A DNA stretch of 64,000 nt from Hydromicrobium sp964517765 (GCA_964517765.1 CAZFEN010000002.1:26048-90047); one strand, 5' to 3'; shown: positions 35,756-46,395, counted from the stretch's first letter. Translations and numbers: made by a program. Notes: a model not told the origin generated them from the letters alone.

Positions 35756-37771
35756 CTATAAGCTGCTCAGTATCTGTAGAAAAATATTTATTAGATTAGG
35801 ATCAAATTGAGTTCCGGCATATCTTTCAAGCTCTTCCATTGCTTTTTTCTTACTGATTGCTTTCCGATAACACCGGTCATGGGTCATCACATCATATGAG
35901 TCTACTATCGATATTATCCTCGATACCAATGGAATCTCTTTACCCTTTAGTCCACGCGGGTAACCGGTCCCATCCCACCATTCATGATGCGATAAGACTG
36001 CATCTGCAATAGGTACTAATTGCGGAGATGACGCAGTAATATTAAAGCCGATTTCAGGATGCCTTTTTACGATCCCCCATTCTTTTCTTGTCAATTTTCC
36101 TTTTTTCATGAGAATATCATCAGGTATAGCTATTTTCCCAATATCATGCAGAGCCGAAAGTAATATTAATTCATTTAATTTATTTTCCGTAAGTTTTAAA
36201 GATTGACCAAGGACCAATGCCATATCCTTCAATCGTAATGCATGCTCTTCGGTTTCATAACTTTTTTCCTGAAGCGTTCTTTCAAGTGATGAAATTATAG
36301 AACTGGATATACTTCTTCTTTCCAGCAATTTCCTTCGGTACATCCAGTCTTCAGCTTCTTTTACAGTCATCCTGATATCATAATTGCAGTTCTTTTTTGT
36401 AGAGGTTCCCAGAGATATGCTTACGGGTATCTTTTGGTCACCGGTTTTAAAACACACATCTCTTATCCTATTTAATATTTCTTCCGCATCATCTTCGGTA
36501 GTTTTAGGTAGCAGTATAGAAAATTCGTCTCCACCCCATCTTGCGATTATATCTTCTTCCCTGCAGCAGCTTTTTATTATCCTGGCTATCTTTTTTAATA
36601 ATTTATCCCCTTCTCTATGACCAAAAGTATCATTTATAACCTTTAAACTATTTACATCCCCCATTATGATACTTAAAGGAAACTGCCTCTTGGTATTAAG
36701 TCTTTTGATTTCTTCTTCAAAATACGCACGGTTATACAAGCCGGTCAGTTTATCCTTCATAGACAGATATTTGATTTCTTTTTCAGTTTCTTTACGTTCC
36801 AGAGCATTGGCAAGAATCTCCCCCAATAATTTTAAAAGAGTTATATCATTTTTTGTCCATATTGTCTTAGTTTTTATTGACTCGAATCCAAGGAATCCGG
36901 TAAGGACACTGCCACAAATAATTGGAATTGCTATAATTGATTTTATTCTCTGTGATCCAAGAAACTTTTTTTCTTTCTTTTCTTCAGGTCTGAGTTTAGA
37001 AACATCCTGGATATAAACCGGTTCGAAATATTCCAGCTTTTTTAAACACCATGACATTTTTTTGACACTTATCTCTTCAAGTTTTTTTATTCTCGATTTA
37101 AAATCTTCGGCACACCACTCATGAGTTTTTTTAATCATTGATCTATTGTCATTGAATAAATATATATAACTTCTGTCAGATCCGGTAAACTTTCCAACTT
37201 CTTTAAGCGTATAATTCATTCCATCATCCATTTCATCCGGTAAAAGTTTTATGAATTTTGTTGACAATGTGGTAACAAGACTTTCAAATTTTATTCTGAA
37301 ATTCAGTGATTTATTTATCTTCGTTTGTTTTGTAATATCCCTTAGCACGATTACTTTACCTATAAGTTTTCTCTTACGATAAGTGATGGGACTTATTATC
37401 ATATTATAATACTTTATTTCATCCTTATCCCTGATAGTTATGTCTGTTTTTAATTCGGGATTTTCAATTTCATTATTTAAATAATCATAATAATCTGTCA
37501 ATATATCGGTTATGTGTTTTCCAATAAAATCTTTATTATGGTATTTAAACATATTCCGGGCCGATGGATTTAGATATAACATTCGATTTCCATTATCCAG
37601 AACAATAATGAAATCTCTTATACTATTAAAAATGGTCTCCCACGCAGTAGCCATTAACAATCCTATCCTAAAACCCGGAGTTTTTTTATTTCTCAGAAGC
37701 AAATAGATGGCTATTAAAGCAACGATTCCAAAAAATAATATGGTGATGTGTAGCGAATACCGCAAATTCAT
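35756..37771 (-). CDS. PAS-GAF-GGDEF-HD-GYP c-di-GMP signalling protein
   Basis: 671 residues. Order: one membrane segment at about 7-25; PAS (about 42-150); GAF (about 165-335); GGDEF (about 340-490) with the intact motif RWGGDEF; HD-GYP (about 495-665) with HDIGKIAIPDD and HHEWWDGTGYPRGLKG. An inhibitory-site RxxD (REED) lies exactly five residues before GGDEF, so product inhibition is likely. Both catalytic domains look intact, so it could make and break c-di-GMP, with PAS and GAF as sensors. The YhfC-like gene is just downstream. Confidence 0.93.
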   Translation of the reverse strand: MNLRYSLHITILFFGIVALIAIYLLLRNKKTPGFRIGLLMATAWETIFNSIRDFIIVLDNGNRMLYLNPSARNMFKYHNKDFIGKHITDILTDYYDYLNNEIENPELKTDITIRDKDEIKYYNMIISPITYRKRKLIGKVIVLRDITKQTKINKSLNFRIKFESLVTTLSTKFIKLLPDEMDDGMNYTLKEVGKFTGSDRSYIYLFNDNRSMIKKTHEWCAEDFKSRIKKLEEISVKKMSWCLKKLEYFEPVYIQDVSKLRPEEKKEKKFLGSQRIKSIIAIPIICGSVLTGFLGFESIKTKTIWTKNDITLLKLLGEILANALERKETEKEIKYLSMKDKLTGLYNRAYFEEEIKRLNTKRQFPLSIIMGDVNSLKVINDTFGHREGDKLLKKIARIIKSCCREEDIIARWGGDEFSILLPKTTEDDAEEILNRIRDVCFKTGDQKIPVSISLGTSTKKNCNYDIRMTVKEAEDWMYRRKLLERRSISSSIISSLERTLQEKSYETEEHALRLKDMALVLGQSLKLTENKLNELILLSALHDIGKIAIPDDILMKKGKLTRKEWGIVKRHPEIGFNITASSPQLVPIADAVLSHHEWWDGTGYPRGLKGKEIPLVSRIISIVDSYDVMTHDRCYRKAISKKKAMEELERYAGTQFDPNLINIFLQILSSL

Positions 37772-37940
37772 AACTATATATTTTATTCCTTATATTATTA
37801 CATATTCATTAATATTTAATGCCAAAGTTTTACGTGTATATTTATTATATATTATTATTAATTTGTATTATAAGATAATAAGTTAATATATTATCATATG
37901 TTTATATTAAATTACAAATATTTTTATAGTTAATATTTAA

Positions 37941-39770
37941 TCATGCAATTAGTTCTTTGACTTTATCTATAATCGCCATACTGGATATTCCCTCATAATT
38001 CAATAGTTCATCCGGTTTCCCGCTTCTGGGTATTTTACTTACTGCGAGACTATAAACCGGGCATTTAACTGATGCGACACTTCTTATAGCTTCCCCCAGA
38101 CCTCCTTCTGCGTAATGATCTTCGACAGTTAAAATTGCTCCGGTTTCCTCCTGTGCTTTTATAATGGTATCCCGATCTACTGGCTTAATGCTATAAACAT
38201 CGATTACTCTTATTGTTATATCCTCTTTCTTCAACTCTTCGTAAGCTTTCAATGCTTCGTGTAATGTTATTCCTGCTGCACATACCGTTACTATGTCATT
38301 TTTACTCTGCTTTATTATTTTGCTCCCACCAATTTTAAAAATATCTTTTTCATCATAAATGATCGGCGTATCCATTCGGGTAGTTCTGATATAGACATTT
38401 CCGAAATGACCCGCAGCTTCTTCCACCAATTTTTCGGTACTTATTCCATCCGATGGATATAATACGACACTATTATTAAGGGTCCTGAACATGGCGATAT
38501 CTTCCAGCCCCATCTGCGATGAGCCATCTTCTCCAATCGATACTCCCGAGTGCGAACCTATAAATTTTATATTTGTATTAGAGTACTGACTCATTCTTAT
38601 CTGATCAAACGCCCTTGAAAGAAATGCCGCAAATGTAGAGACAAAAGGAATTTTACCTCTCAGAGATAATCCGATCGCGGTACCTATCATATTCTGTTCG
38701 GCTATATACATCTCAAAAAATCTTTGTGGAAAATATTTTTTGAATATTTCAGAAAATGTTGAATTACTGACTTCAGCATCAAGAACAACCATTTTGGGAT
38801 ATTTTAAAAATATATTTACCAGTGCATTTCCATATGCTTTCCTTGTTGAAATTTTATCTTTCGCCATGGGAATCTTATCGTACGGTTTTATTTTTTCTTC
38901 ATTTATGACAATTCTTTGCGGTTCAGCAATAATCCCCCTTATACTTTTATCGATACTACCAAATTCATTCAAAGCTGCATCCAGCTGCTCCTTTGACATT
39001 GTCTTACCATGCCATCCATCTATATTCTCCAGCTGACTCACGCCCTTGCCTTTTATTGTTTTTGCTATTATCATTGTGGGCCTGTCTTTTACCGTTAAGG
39101 CAAATTTATAAGCATTTATAATTTCTTCTGTATCATGGCCATCAATTGCAATAGTTTCCCATCCAAATGAAGATATCCTATCCTTATATGCCCTGATATC
39201 CCAGCCATACATCGTTTCACCTCTTTGCCCCAATCTGTTGACATCCAGGATACCTATAAGGTTATTTAGTTTATAATGAACCGCAACCTGAATAGCTTCC
39301 CATTGTGAACCTTCGGTCATTTCACTATCACCAAGCAGGACATATGTATAATAAGGCAACTTATCCAGATATTTGGCATTCAGGGCCATTCCCAGACCTA
39401 TTGAGAGCCCCTGTCCAAGTGATCCGGTAGAAGCTTCGGAATATGGAAAACCTGGTGTGGGATGTCCTTCCAATCTGCTTCCAAACTTCCTTAGTGTCAG
39501 CAGTTCTTCTTCACCTAAAGCTCCTGCCGCTGCCCATAATGAATACATCAAAGGAGAAGCATGCCCTTTTGAAAAAATTATCCGGTCATTATTTGCATAC
39601 TTGATATCATTGATTCTAAATCTAAAGAATCCTCCAAAAAATAATACAGACATCAGCTCGACTGCTGATAGTGAAGAAGATGGATGTCCGGATCCGGCTT
39701 TTGTGGTTGATATCAATATAAAATATCTGATAAGTTTTGATAATTTATCCAGTTTTTCTTTGTTCGTCAT
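37941..39770 (-). CDS. tkt: Transketolase
   Basis: Thiamine diphosphate enzyme of the pentose phosphate pathway, about 609 residues with both halves in one chain. The N-terminal half has KAGSGHPSSSLSAVE, SKGHASP and the ThDP motif GDSEMTEGSQWEA; the C-terminal half starts near KISTRKAYG and has AEQNMIGTAIGLSL. It is shorter than E. coli TktA and resembles the split or short Gram-positive type. The start is taken at 39770 because GGAG lies 5 bases before that ATG; the frame is open 5 codons further. zwf lies directly upstream, 42 bases away. Confidence 0.94.
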   Translation of the reverse strand: MTNKEKLDKLSKLIRYFILISTTKAGSGHPSSSLSAVELMSVLFFGGFFRFRINDIKYANNDRIIFSKGHASPLMYSLWAAAGALGEEELLTLRKFGSRLEGHPTPGFPYSEASTGSLGQGLSIGLGMALNAKYLDKLPYYTYVLLGDSEMTEGSQWEAIQVAVHYKLNNLIGILDVNRLGQRGETMYGWDIRAYKDRISSFGWETIAIDGHDTEEIINAYKFALTVKDRPTMIIAKTIKGKGVSQLENIDGWHGKTMSKEQLDAALNEFGSIDKSIRGIIAEPQRIVINEEKIKPYDKIPMAKDKISTRKAYGNALVNIFLKYPKMVVLDAEVSNSTFSEIFKKYFPQRFFEMYIAEQNMIGTAIGLSLRGKIPFVSTFAAFLSRAFDQIRMSQYSNTNIKFIGSHSGVSIGEDGSSQMGLEDIAMFRTLNNSVVLYPSDGISTEKLVEEAAGHFGNVYIRTTRMDTPIIYDEKDIFKIGGSKIIKQSKNDIVTVCAAGITLHEALKAYEELKKEDITIRVIDVYSIKPVDRDTIIKAQEETGAILTVEDHYAEGGLGEAIRSVASVKCPVYSLAVSKIPRSGKPDELLNYEGISSMAIIDKVKELIA

Positions 39771-39811
39771 TTTTACTCCAATCATATTTATTTATTATTT
39801 TAAAACTATAA

Positions 39812-41248
39812 CTAAATCGATACTTTGGGCCCTACACTTCCCTTTTTATATGTATAAAGCTCGTTTTTACCCCAGTTATTAAGCACTGGGGTGATGAATC
39901 TCCAGGTATATCTGATCTCTTCCGTACTTGTAAACAGTGTCTGGTCACCACCAAAACAGTCAAGCAGTACTTTTTCATATTCTCCTGCTTTTATTTCCAT
40001 TCCTCTATTATAATTAAAAACAAAATCCCTGGACTCCAATTCCTGCAGAAAACCTGGTTTTTTACTCCAGAAACGTATAAATATCCCCTCTTCAGGGTAA
40101 ATCTTTATTGTGAATATATTCTGATAATAGTGATTTTTGTAAGAATCCGGACAAATAAGCTTACTTACCTCTCTGAAATATATAATAATTTCTATTCTTT
40201 TCTCTTTTAGTGCCTTACCACTTTCCAGATAAAAAGGAACATTTCCCCACCTGCTGTTATTCAAAAACGATTTGATCCTAAAATATGTCTCAGTATTTGA
40301 ATCCGGACTGACACCTTTTATATTTCTATAGCCCTCATATTGTCCTTTTATAGCAAATTGTTTAGTCAATTTTATCGTATTTATCGGCATAATTGAATTA
40401 AAAACTTCTGCACGTTTTTTTCTTATTGAACCGGCCGATAGACTCTCCGGACATTCCATGGTGACGAGTGCAAGCATTTGGAGTAAATGATTCTGGCCCA
40501 CATCTCTCAATGCACCAATACTGTCATAATAAGAACCCCTGCTCTCGACATCTTCTTTCTCCAATAATTTTATCTCGACTTTTTTAATGAATCTACTGTT
40601 CCATAATGGTTCAAAAATTACATTTGAAAATCTAAAAAAAATTATGTTCCTGATGGTATCTTTTGCGAGATAGTGATCTATCCTGTAAATTTGCTTTTCT
40701 TTAAATAATTTTGCCATTATATTATCAAGTTTGATTGCAGTATTAATATCTCTTCCGAATGGTTTTTCTATCAGAATGCGGGTCCATCCGGCTTCATCAC
40801 TGCAGGACATTGTCAATCCCGAAACAGACAGGTTATTTAGGATTTCCAGATAAAAATTTGGAGGCACAGCCAGATAATAAAGCTTATTAGCACACATATT
40901 CAGTACATTTCCATTCTTATTCAATTTATGCCTTATATTTTTATAAGCATTTATATCCCCAAAAAAGCCTTTTTGATAGATTATTTTATTTAGAAAACCG
41001 GTTAGATCCTCTTTTGAATATTTTAAATCTATATTCTTTATAGCTTCTTTGATTAAAAAATTTCTGAATTGTTCATCAGTGTAATCCCTTCTTGAGAATC
41101 CTATGATCTGAAATATATCCGGCATAAAACCTTTACAATATAAATTAAAAAGAGCTTCAGTAAGCTTTCTCCTTACCAGGTCTCCTGTTGCTCCAAATAT
41201 TACCAGGGTTGTTGGAGTATGTATTTTATATTTGTTATTTTTAATCAT
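39812..41248 (-). CDS. zwf: Glucose-6-phosphate 1-dehydrogenase
   Basis: Entry enzyme of the oxidative pentose phosphate pathway, makes NADPH. 478 residues. N-terminal FGATGDLVRRKL is the nucleotide-binding motif. The catalytic motif is RIDHYLAKDTIRN; most family members have DHYLGK, so Gly is replaced by Ala here, a mild change. The EKPFGRD segment is conserved. Paired with transketolase. Genes for 6-phosphogluconolactonase and 6-phosphogluconate dehydrogenase are not in the window. Confidence 0.95.
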   Translation of the reverse strand: MIKNNKYKIHTPTTLVIFGATGDLVRRKLTEALFNLYCKGFMPDIFQIIGFSRRDYTDEQFRNFLIKEAIKNIDLKYSKEDLTGFLNKIIYQKGFFGDINAYKNIRHKLNKNGNVLNMCANKLYYLAVPPNFYLEILNNLSVSGLTMSCSDEAGWTRILIEKPFGRDINTAIKLDNIMAKLFKEKQIYRIDHYLAKDTIRNIIFFRFSNVIFEPLWNSRFIKKVEIKLLEKEDVESRGSYYDSIGALRDVGQNHLLQMLALVTMECPESLSAGSIRKKRAEVFNSIMPINTIKLTKQFAIKGQYEGYRNIKGVSPDSNTETYFRIKSFLNNSRWGNVPFYLESGKALKEKRIEIIIYFREVSKLICPDSYKNHYYQNIFTIKIYPEEGIFIRFWSKKPGFLQELESRDFVFNYNRGMEIKAGEYEKVLLDCFGGDQTLFTSTEEIRYTWRFITPVLNNWGKNELYTYKKGSVGPKVSI

Positions 41249-41338
41249 CCCCGGCTTTTGATAAAAGATAAAAAACTAATTAAAGATTTTATTTATTAAA
41301 TATCAAAAAATAATAATTGTAAAGATACCGATAAGCTT

Positions 41339-42727
41339 TTATTCTGGTTCTACGTGAATTACGATTTCGCTTATGTTTTTGAATTTTTTCTTTATATCAT
41401 CTTCTATTTTCGTTATTATGGAATGTGCCTTTTTAACATCGAGATCTTTCTTAAGTCTGCAGTGAAACGCCAGATTGCATGATCCTTCCTTCTCAAGTAA
41501 GGTAAAATTATGGCACGTTTCGGGACCTACATATAATGATATCTCATCTTTGATATCGGAAATAACTTTATCGGATTTTTCAGTTATATCGTTCCAACTT
41601 TCACTGCTTCTTGAATCTTCGATATGAATATATACACTGCGTATGTTTTCTATCTTTTCTTTAATCTTTTCTTCGGTGATCTTTGTCAATTTTTCGGTTT
41701 CTTCAAGTTTCAAATATTTATTCAATTCTATATGGATTGAAATATCAATTAAGTTATCGACATTATATATAAAAATATTATGAATATCTTTTACATATTG
41801 TTGATTTAATATAATTTCTTTTACGTATTGCTCTATATTGTCTTTAGAAGGCAGGGATCTTATTTCTATGAGTGTTTCCGAATCCGGGATATTGCTTCTG
41901 ATTTTATTTTTTATTCTCTCCTTGATTTTTTCAACCTGTGATAAATAAAAATTACTTTTCAAACAGATTTCCAGATTTATAAACTTTATATTTCCGACTT
42001 CATGTATTTTTATTTTATTGACAGATTTTATCTCCCTTATGTCCTGTAATATTTTTGAGACCTTATCGGTGATCTCTTTTGGAATATAGTCCATTAGATT
42101 TCTTACCGTACTGATTAAGAGTTTTGAACAAAAAATCAAAACAATAACAGAAACTATTATGGAAGAAATAGGATCGGCAAGTTTAAATCCTGTATTTGCG
42201 ATCAGCAGTCCGATTATTACAACAATCGAGCTTACAATATCGCTGGAATAATTTAAAAAATCCGCCTTAAACGCAAAAGAATTATATTTTCTTGCGGCTC
42301 TTCCAATGTAAAAGACTCTTATTATATTTAAAACTATCGATATTGCCAGGATCAAAAATATATACCAGTTCAATTTTAATTCAAAATCTCTACTGATTAT
42401 TCTCTGGATCGATTTATATATAATAAAAAAGCACAGTGCGGAAATTATGCTGGTTTCTAAAAAAGCAGAAAGATTCTCATATTTTCCATGACCGTAAGTA
42501 TGATCTTTATCGGCAGGTCTTGTTGATATTCTTATTGCCAGAAAGGTTATGAGAACAGTTACGATATCCAGACCATTATTTAAAGCTTCTGAAAAGACGC
42601 CCATACTTTTTGTAAAGCAAGCTATTGCAATCTTTACAACAACCAGAAAGACAGATACCAGCAAGGAAAAAAGTGCTATATTTCTTTTGTTTGAATTTCC
42701 TAAAACTATTGATTTGTCTTTTTTCAT
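41339..42727 (-). CDS. Cation diffusion facilitator transporter with an enlarged C-terminus
   Basis: 462 residues; most CDF proteins have about 300. The N-terminal 200 residues hold about six membrane segments, with TYGHGKYEN and DYIPKE typical of the family. The metal-site positions read NNGLD (TM2) and NYSSD (TM5) rather than the HxxxD/DxxxD of zinc or manganese carriers, so the metal cannot be guessed. After the usual cytoplasmic domain (about 210-290) come two more similar ferredoxin-like stretches (about 295-370 and 385-462), ending in SEIVIHVEPE. Divergent from the RimK-like gene across a 185-base AT-rich space. Confidence 0.88.
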   Translation of the reverse strand: MKKDKSIVLGNSNKRNIALFSLLVSVFLVVVKIAIACFTKSMGVFSEALNNGLDIVTVLITFLAIRISTRPADKDHTYGHGKYENLSAFLETSIISALCFFIIYKSIQRIISRDFELKLNWYIFLILAISIVLNIIRVFYIGRAARKYNSFAFKADFLNYSSDIVSSIVVIIGLLIANTGFKLADPISSIIVSVIVLIFCSKLLISTVRNLMDYIPKEITDKVSKILQDIREIKSVNKIKIHEVGNIKFINLEICLKSNFYLSQVEKIKERIKNKIRSNIPDSETLIEIRSLPSKDNIEQYVKEIILNQQYVKDIHNIFIYNVDNLIDISIHIELNKYLKLEETEKLTKITEEKIKEKIENIRSVYIHIEDSRSSESWNDITEKSDKVISDIKDEISLYVGPETCHNFTLLEKEGSCNLAFHCRLKKDLDVKKAHSIITKIEDDIKKKFKNISEIVIHVEPE

Positions 42728-42912
42728 GTTATTGGAAATATTAATATTTAATAAAATTAATACCCATAAACCCGGGAGTCACAATATATATAAATATATT
42801 TTTTTACTATATTTATCCTATTCTAACCTGTCTAATTTTAGTATAAAATATCACTATTTATAAGATGCAATTTTAATATTTTACTTCTTTTCTTTTACTT
42901 AAAAACTATATT

Positions 42913-43821
42913 ATGAAACCAATTAAAATATGGATACTGGAAAGGAAATCAGATTTTAATTCCTATACGAGCAAAAGATTCAATGAAGTCGCCAGTAACG
43001 CAAATATAGAATTAAAACTGGTAGCTCCTGAAGAGTTGGATTTGATCGTTACAAAAGAAGACAAAAAAAGTATTATCTACAACGGTAATATTATAGAACT
43101 TCCTGATTGTTTGATTCCAAGAATTGGAACTGTTACATATTATGCACTTGCTATAATTAGACATTTTGAAAGACTTGGAGTTTTCATATTAAATCCAAGT
43201 CAGAGTATGGAAACTGCAAAAGATAAACTTTCAACATTACAGCTTTTATCATCTAATAACATTCCGATTCCCAAGACAATGCTCGCCAAGTTTCCTCTAA
43301 ATACCTCCTTCGTAGAAAAAGAATTTTCTTATCCTTTGATAATAAAAACAGTTATAGGATCCAAAGGGAGGGGCGTCTTCCTTGTAGAGAATAGAAATAA
43401 ATTAAATGACCTGGTAAATTTGCTGGAAATTTCAAAAGATCCTAAAACTAACTTAATCTTACAGGAGTTTATCAGTACCAGCAAAGGAAGGGATATAAGG
43501 GTCATTGTTATTGGTGGTAGAGCAATCGGCGCTATGCTCAGAACAGCGTCAGATGATAGTTTTAAAGCAAACTATTCAGCTGGAGGAGATATTTTGTCCT
43601 ATAAAATAAATCCTACTATCGAATGGCTCGCCGTTGAATCAGCAAAAATAGTAGGTCTGGACATTGCAGGAGTTGATATTTTATTTGATCAAAATAGTTA
43701 TAAAGTTTGCGAAGTAAATTCATACCCCGGATTTGAAGGATTCGAAAAAGCCACCAGGATAAATATACCGGAGGAAATTTTTAAATATATATTGGTCCGT
43801 CTGGGAGGAACCTTTTCTTAA
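42913..43821 (+). CDS. RimK-family ATP-grasp ligase
   Basis: 302 residues. The N-terminal pre-ATP-grasp part (IWILERKSDFNS...PRIGTVTYYALAIIRHFE) and the ATP-grasp domain from about 115 (PLIIKTVIGSKGRGVFLV, QEFISTSKGRDIRVIVIGG, VCEVNSYPGFEGFEKATRINI) fit the RimK/LysX group, which add amino acids such as glutamate to a protein or small carrier. The acceptor is unknown. It is the only plus-strand gene between 19.4 kb and the window end, and it converges with the MATE gene. No carrier protein gene is adjacent. Confidence 0.88.
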   Translation: MKPIKIWILERKSDFNSYTSKRFNEVASNANIELKLVAPEELDLIVTKEDKKSIIYNGNIIELPDCLIPRIGTVTYYALAIIRHFERLGVFILNPSQSMETAKDKLSTLQLLSSNNIPIPKTMLAKFPLNTSFVEKEFSYPLIIKTVIGSKGRGVFLVENRNKLNDLVNLLEISKDPKTNLILQEFISTSKGRDIRVIVIGGRAIGAMLRTASDDSFKANYSAGGDILSYKINPTIEWLAVESAKIVGLDIAGVDILFDQNSYKVCEVNSYPGFEGFEKATRINIPEEIFKYILVRLGGTFS

Positions 43822-43835
43822 AAATTATCTGTATT

Positions 43836-45203
43836 TTAACTGATTTCCAGAGCTTCCCGGTTAGCCTCGCGGTTAAATATTCTCATTTCATATAAAATAA
43901 ATATACCCGCGATAAACAAAGATAAAAAATCAGCAAACGGCATTGCCAGCCAGATTCCATTTAAACCAAAAAACTTTGGTAGTAAATATATAGCTGGAAT
44001 CAAAAATAAAAATTGTTTGGTAGAAGTGATCAGTAGCGATTGTACGGGTTTTCCCAGGGATTGGAAAAAACATGCACTGACCATATGCATACCTACAAAA
44101 GGGAAAAAAGCAACCAGTAATCTTAAAGGTATTATCCCCGTGTTTACAAGAGTTTGATCACTGCTAAAAATACTTAAAAAATATCCTGGAAAGAACATCA
44201 TGGGTATAAAAGCGACCAGGGATATGATGGTGGTCCACATTACTGTTATCCCTAATATTTTCTTGACACGCAGATATTTTTTTGCACCATAATTAAAGCT
44301 CGAGATAGTCGCGAAAGATTGCGATATCACAACTATGGGTACCTGTATAAATCCGATCATTCTGTAGCCTATTCCCAGAATAGCTATATGGATATCATTG
44401 CCGTATATTCGGAGCGATCTGTTAAAGATCAGAATCACCACACTGGTAATAGTCATCATAATAAAAGTCGGACAGCCAATAAGTAGTATTTCTTTTATTT
44501 TATTAAAATCTATCCTGAATGTAGAAGGCTTTAGTTTATATATGCTTTTCCCCCATATATAAAACCATATAATAAGAATCGTACTCAATGTTTCACCGAT
44601 AAGTGTTGCTACAGCAGCTCCTTTGATACCCATTTTAAAACCAAAAATAAAAATCGGATCAAGTATGATATTCAGTATGGATCCGACAGCAATAAAATAC
44701 ATTGCCGCCCTCGGCTTCCCCTCTGCCCTTACAAAATCATTTGTAGTAATCAGAAACGAAAGAAGTATGAAGCCGGGGAATACAATAATAAGGTATTCTT
44801 TTGTAAGCGGTATCACGTCTGCAGAAGCACCAAAAAATAAAAGCACCCTATCGATAAATATATATGCCAGTACTATGAAAGTAATATTCAGCAGTAAATT
44901 TAATATAACTCCGTTTCCCATAGCATTTACTGCTTTTTTTACATCATTTTTACCCAGAGCTCTTGAAATTATAGAAGCGGAACCTGTTCCCACCATAAGT
45001 CCGATAGCCATCATCGAAAGCAATATAGGCAATGCTATGGAAAGAGCGGCTATCCCCAGAGGGCCTACTCCCCTGCCTACAAAAATCGTATCTACAATAA
45101 TATAAAGGAATCCGGACAGCAGTCCAAGAATTCCTGGTATTGCAAAACTGAAGAGTAACTTATTTAAGTTACCCTCCAGTATTTGTTTTCTTTGAAAATC
45201 CAT
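43836..45203 (-). CDS. MATE family efflux transporter
   Basis: 455 residues with about 12 membrane segments in two matching halves. MATE features include GILGLLSGFLYIIVDTIFVGRGVGPLGIAALSIALPI near the N-terminus and GTGSASIISRALGK. Probably sodium- or proton-driven export of drugs or metabolites. The glycosyltransferase gene lies directly upstream with a 4-base gap, so the two are likely co-transcribed; the MATE protein could export a glycosylated product, but this is a guess. Confidence 0.92.
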   Translation of the reverse strand: MDFQRKQILEGNLNKLLFSFAIPGILGLLSGFLYIIVDTIFVGRGVGPLGIAALSIALPILLSMMAIGLMVGTGSASIISRALGKNDVKKAVNAMGNGVILNLLLNITFIVLAYIFIDRVLLFFGASADVIPLTKEYLIIVFPGFILLSFLITTNDFVRAEGKPRAAMYFIAVGSILNIILDPIFIFGFKMGIKGAAVATLIGETLSTILIIWFYIWGKSIYKLKPSTFRIDFNKIKEILLIGCPTFIMMTITSVVILIFNRSLRIYGNDIHIAILGIGYRMIGFIQVPIVVISQSFATISSFNYGAKKYLRVKKILGITVMWTTIISLVAFIPMMFFPGYFLSIFSSDQTLVNTGIIPLRLLVAFFPFVGMHMVSACFFQSLGKPVQSLLITSTKQFLFLIPAIYLLPKFFGLNGIWLAMPFADFLSLFIAGIFILYEMRIFNREANREALEIS

Positions 45204-45207
45204 ATAT

Positions 45208-46395
45208 TTATTTTAGGAGTTCATTTGCAAAATTAGATGAATACCTGTACGTCCTGCCCTTCCAGCTTACCTGAGATTTTCCTTTCCTTTGAAATAATAG
45301 TTTGGAATTCATAAAGATCATATAAAATATCGATATCGGATGTAAAAATATATCAATAATTTTTCCATTTATTTTTATCTTAGCCATTGTCCTTGTTAAT
45401 AAAATAGTCAGGATTTGAAATAATAACATTGATAGATTCGAATAGAATAATACATTTGTCTTGAATTCAATAAATGGCAGCAGTGCCAGTAATATAAACG
45501 GGAGTAAAAAGAAAACAAACATAACAAGAATAATCAGTGAAACTGCAAACCTGCTGTTAAAATTTCCAAGAAAGATCCTGCAAAAGCCTTCGTATATTTC
45601 CCTGAAATTATCATACAGTCTGGTGGAATAGACCTTTCTTCCATTAAAAATCATGAATTTATATCCCTTCCTGATAAATAATTTTGAGATGGCGGTATCT
45701 TCCACACAGCTATTTTTTATACTCCTGTGTCCTCCCATATCCCGGTAAATATCTCTTTTTACAATCATCAAGCTTCCTATTCCACTGCCGAATACGGGAA
45801 TTTTAGATTTCCGGATAAAAAGTAAAGGTGGTATTAAAATTTGAAAATTTGTCAGATTTATGACCATCCTTTCGTGGAATGATTTCATAACCTGCTCAGG
45901 GCATGCTGACAATAAATCAAGTTTTTCCTTCACGAGACAGCTTAACGCACTTGTAACGGACTCTTTTTTATGAATTGTATCTGCATCGGTGAAAAATAAA
46001 TATTTACCTTTAGACTCCTTAAATAATTGATAACAGGCATAATTTTTACCTGTCCATCCTTCCGGTAAAGGTTTGCCGTTGATCAATTTTACATTTTTAT
46101 AGGTATTAGAAATATCTCCTGTAATCCTTGCGGTATCATCCGTAGAATTATCATTAAGCACCAGAATTTCTATGTTATCATAATCCTGCTTTATTAAGGA
46201 AAACAGACATTCCCTAATATTTTTCTCCTCATTTCTCGCAGGTATAAGAATCGATATAAGAGGATTCTCTTTTTTTATCTCAGACGGAAGCTTGTAATCT
46301 GTTATGTCTCTAAAGAGAATAGAATTAATAAGAAAATTGATAAAAAACACAAATAACAGAAAAGATGCTATTATGTTGTATATTAAAAATGTCAT
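45208..46395 (-). CDS. Membrane-anchored family 2 glycosyltransferase
   Basis: 395 residues. An N-terminal membrane segment (about 3-25) is followed by a GT-A catalytic domain with ISILIPARNEEKNIRECL, NDNSTDD and the DxD motif TDADTIH, then about three C-terminal membrane segments (280-365). The build is like CrtQ or HpnB-type enzymes that glycosylate carotenoids, hopanoids or other lipids. The acceptor cannot be read from sequence. Grouped with the MATE transporter. Confidence 0.88.
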   Translation of the reverse strand: MTFLIYNIIASFLLFVFFINFLINSILFRDITDYKLPSEIKKENPLISILIPARNEEKNIRECLFSLIKQDYDNIEILVLNDNSTDDTARITGDISNTYKNVKLINGKPLPEGWTGKNYACYQLFKESKGKYLFFTDADTIHKKESVTSALSCLVKEKLDLLSACPEQVMKSFHERMVINLTNFQILIPPLLFIRKSKIPVFGSGIGSLMIVKRDIYRDMGGHRSIKNSCVEDTAISKLFIRKGYKFMIFNGRKVYSTRLYDNFREIYEGFCRIFLGNFNSRFAVSLIILVMFVFFLLPFILLALLPFIEFKTNVLFYSNLSMLLFQILTILLTRTMAKIKINGKIIDIFLHPISIFYMIFMNSKLLFQRKGKSQVSWKGRTYRYSSNFANELLK

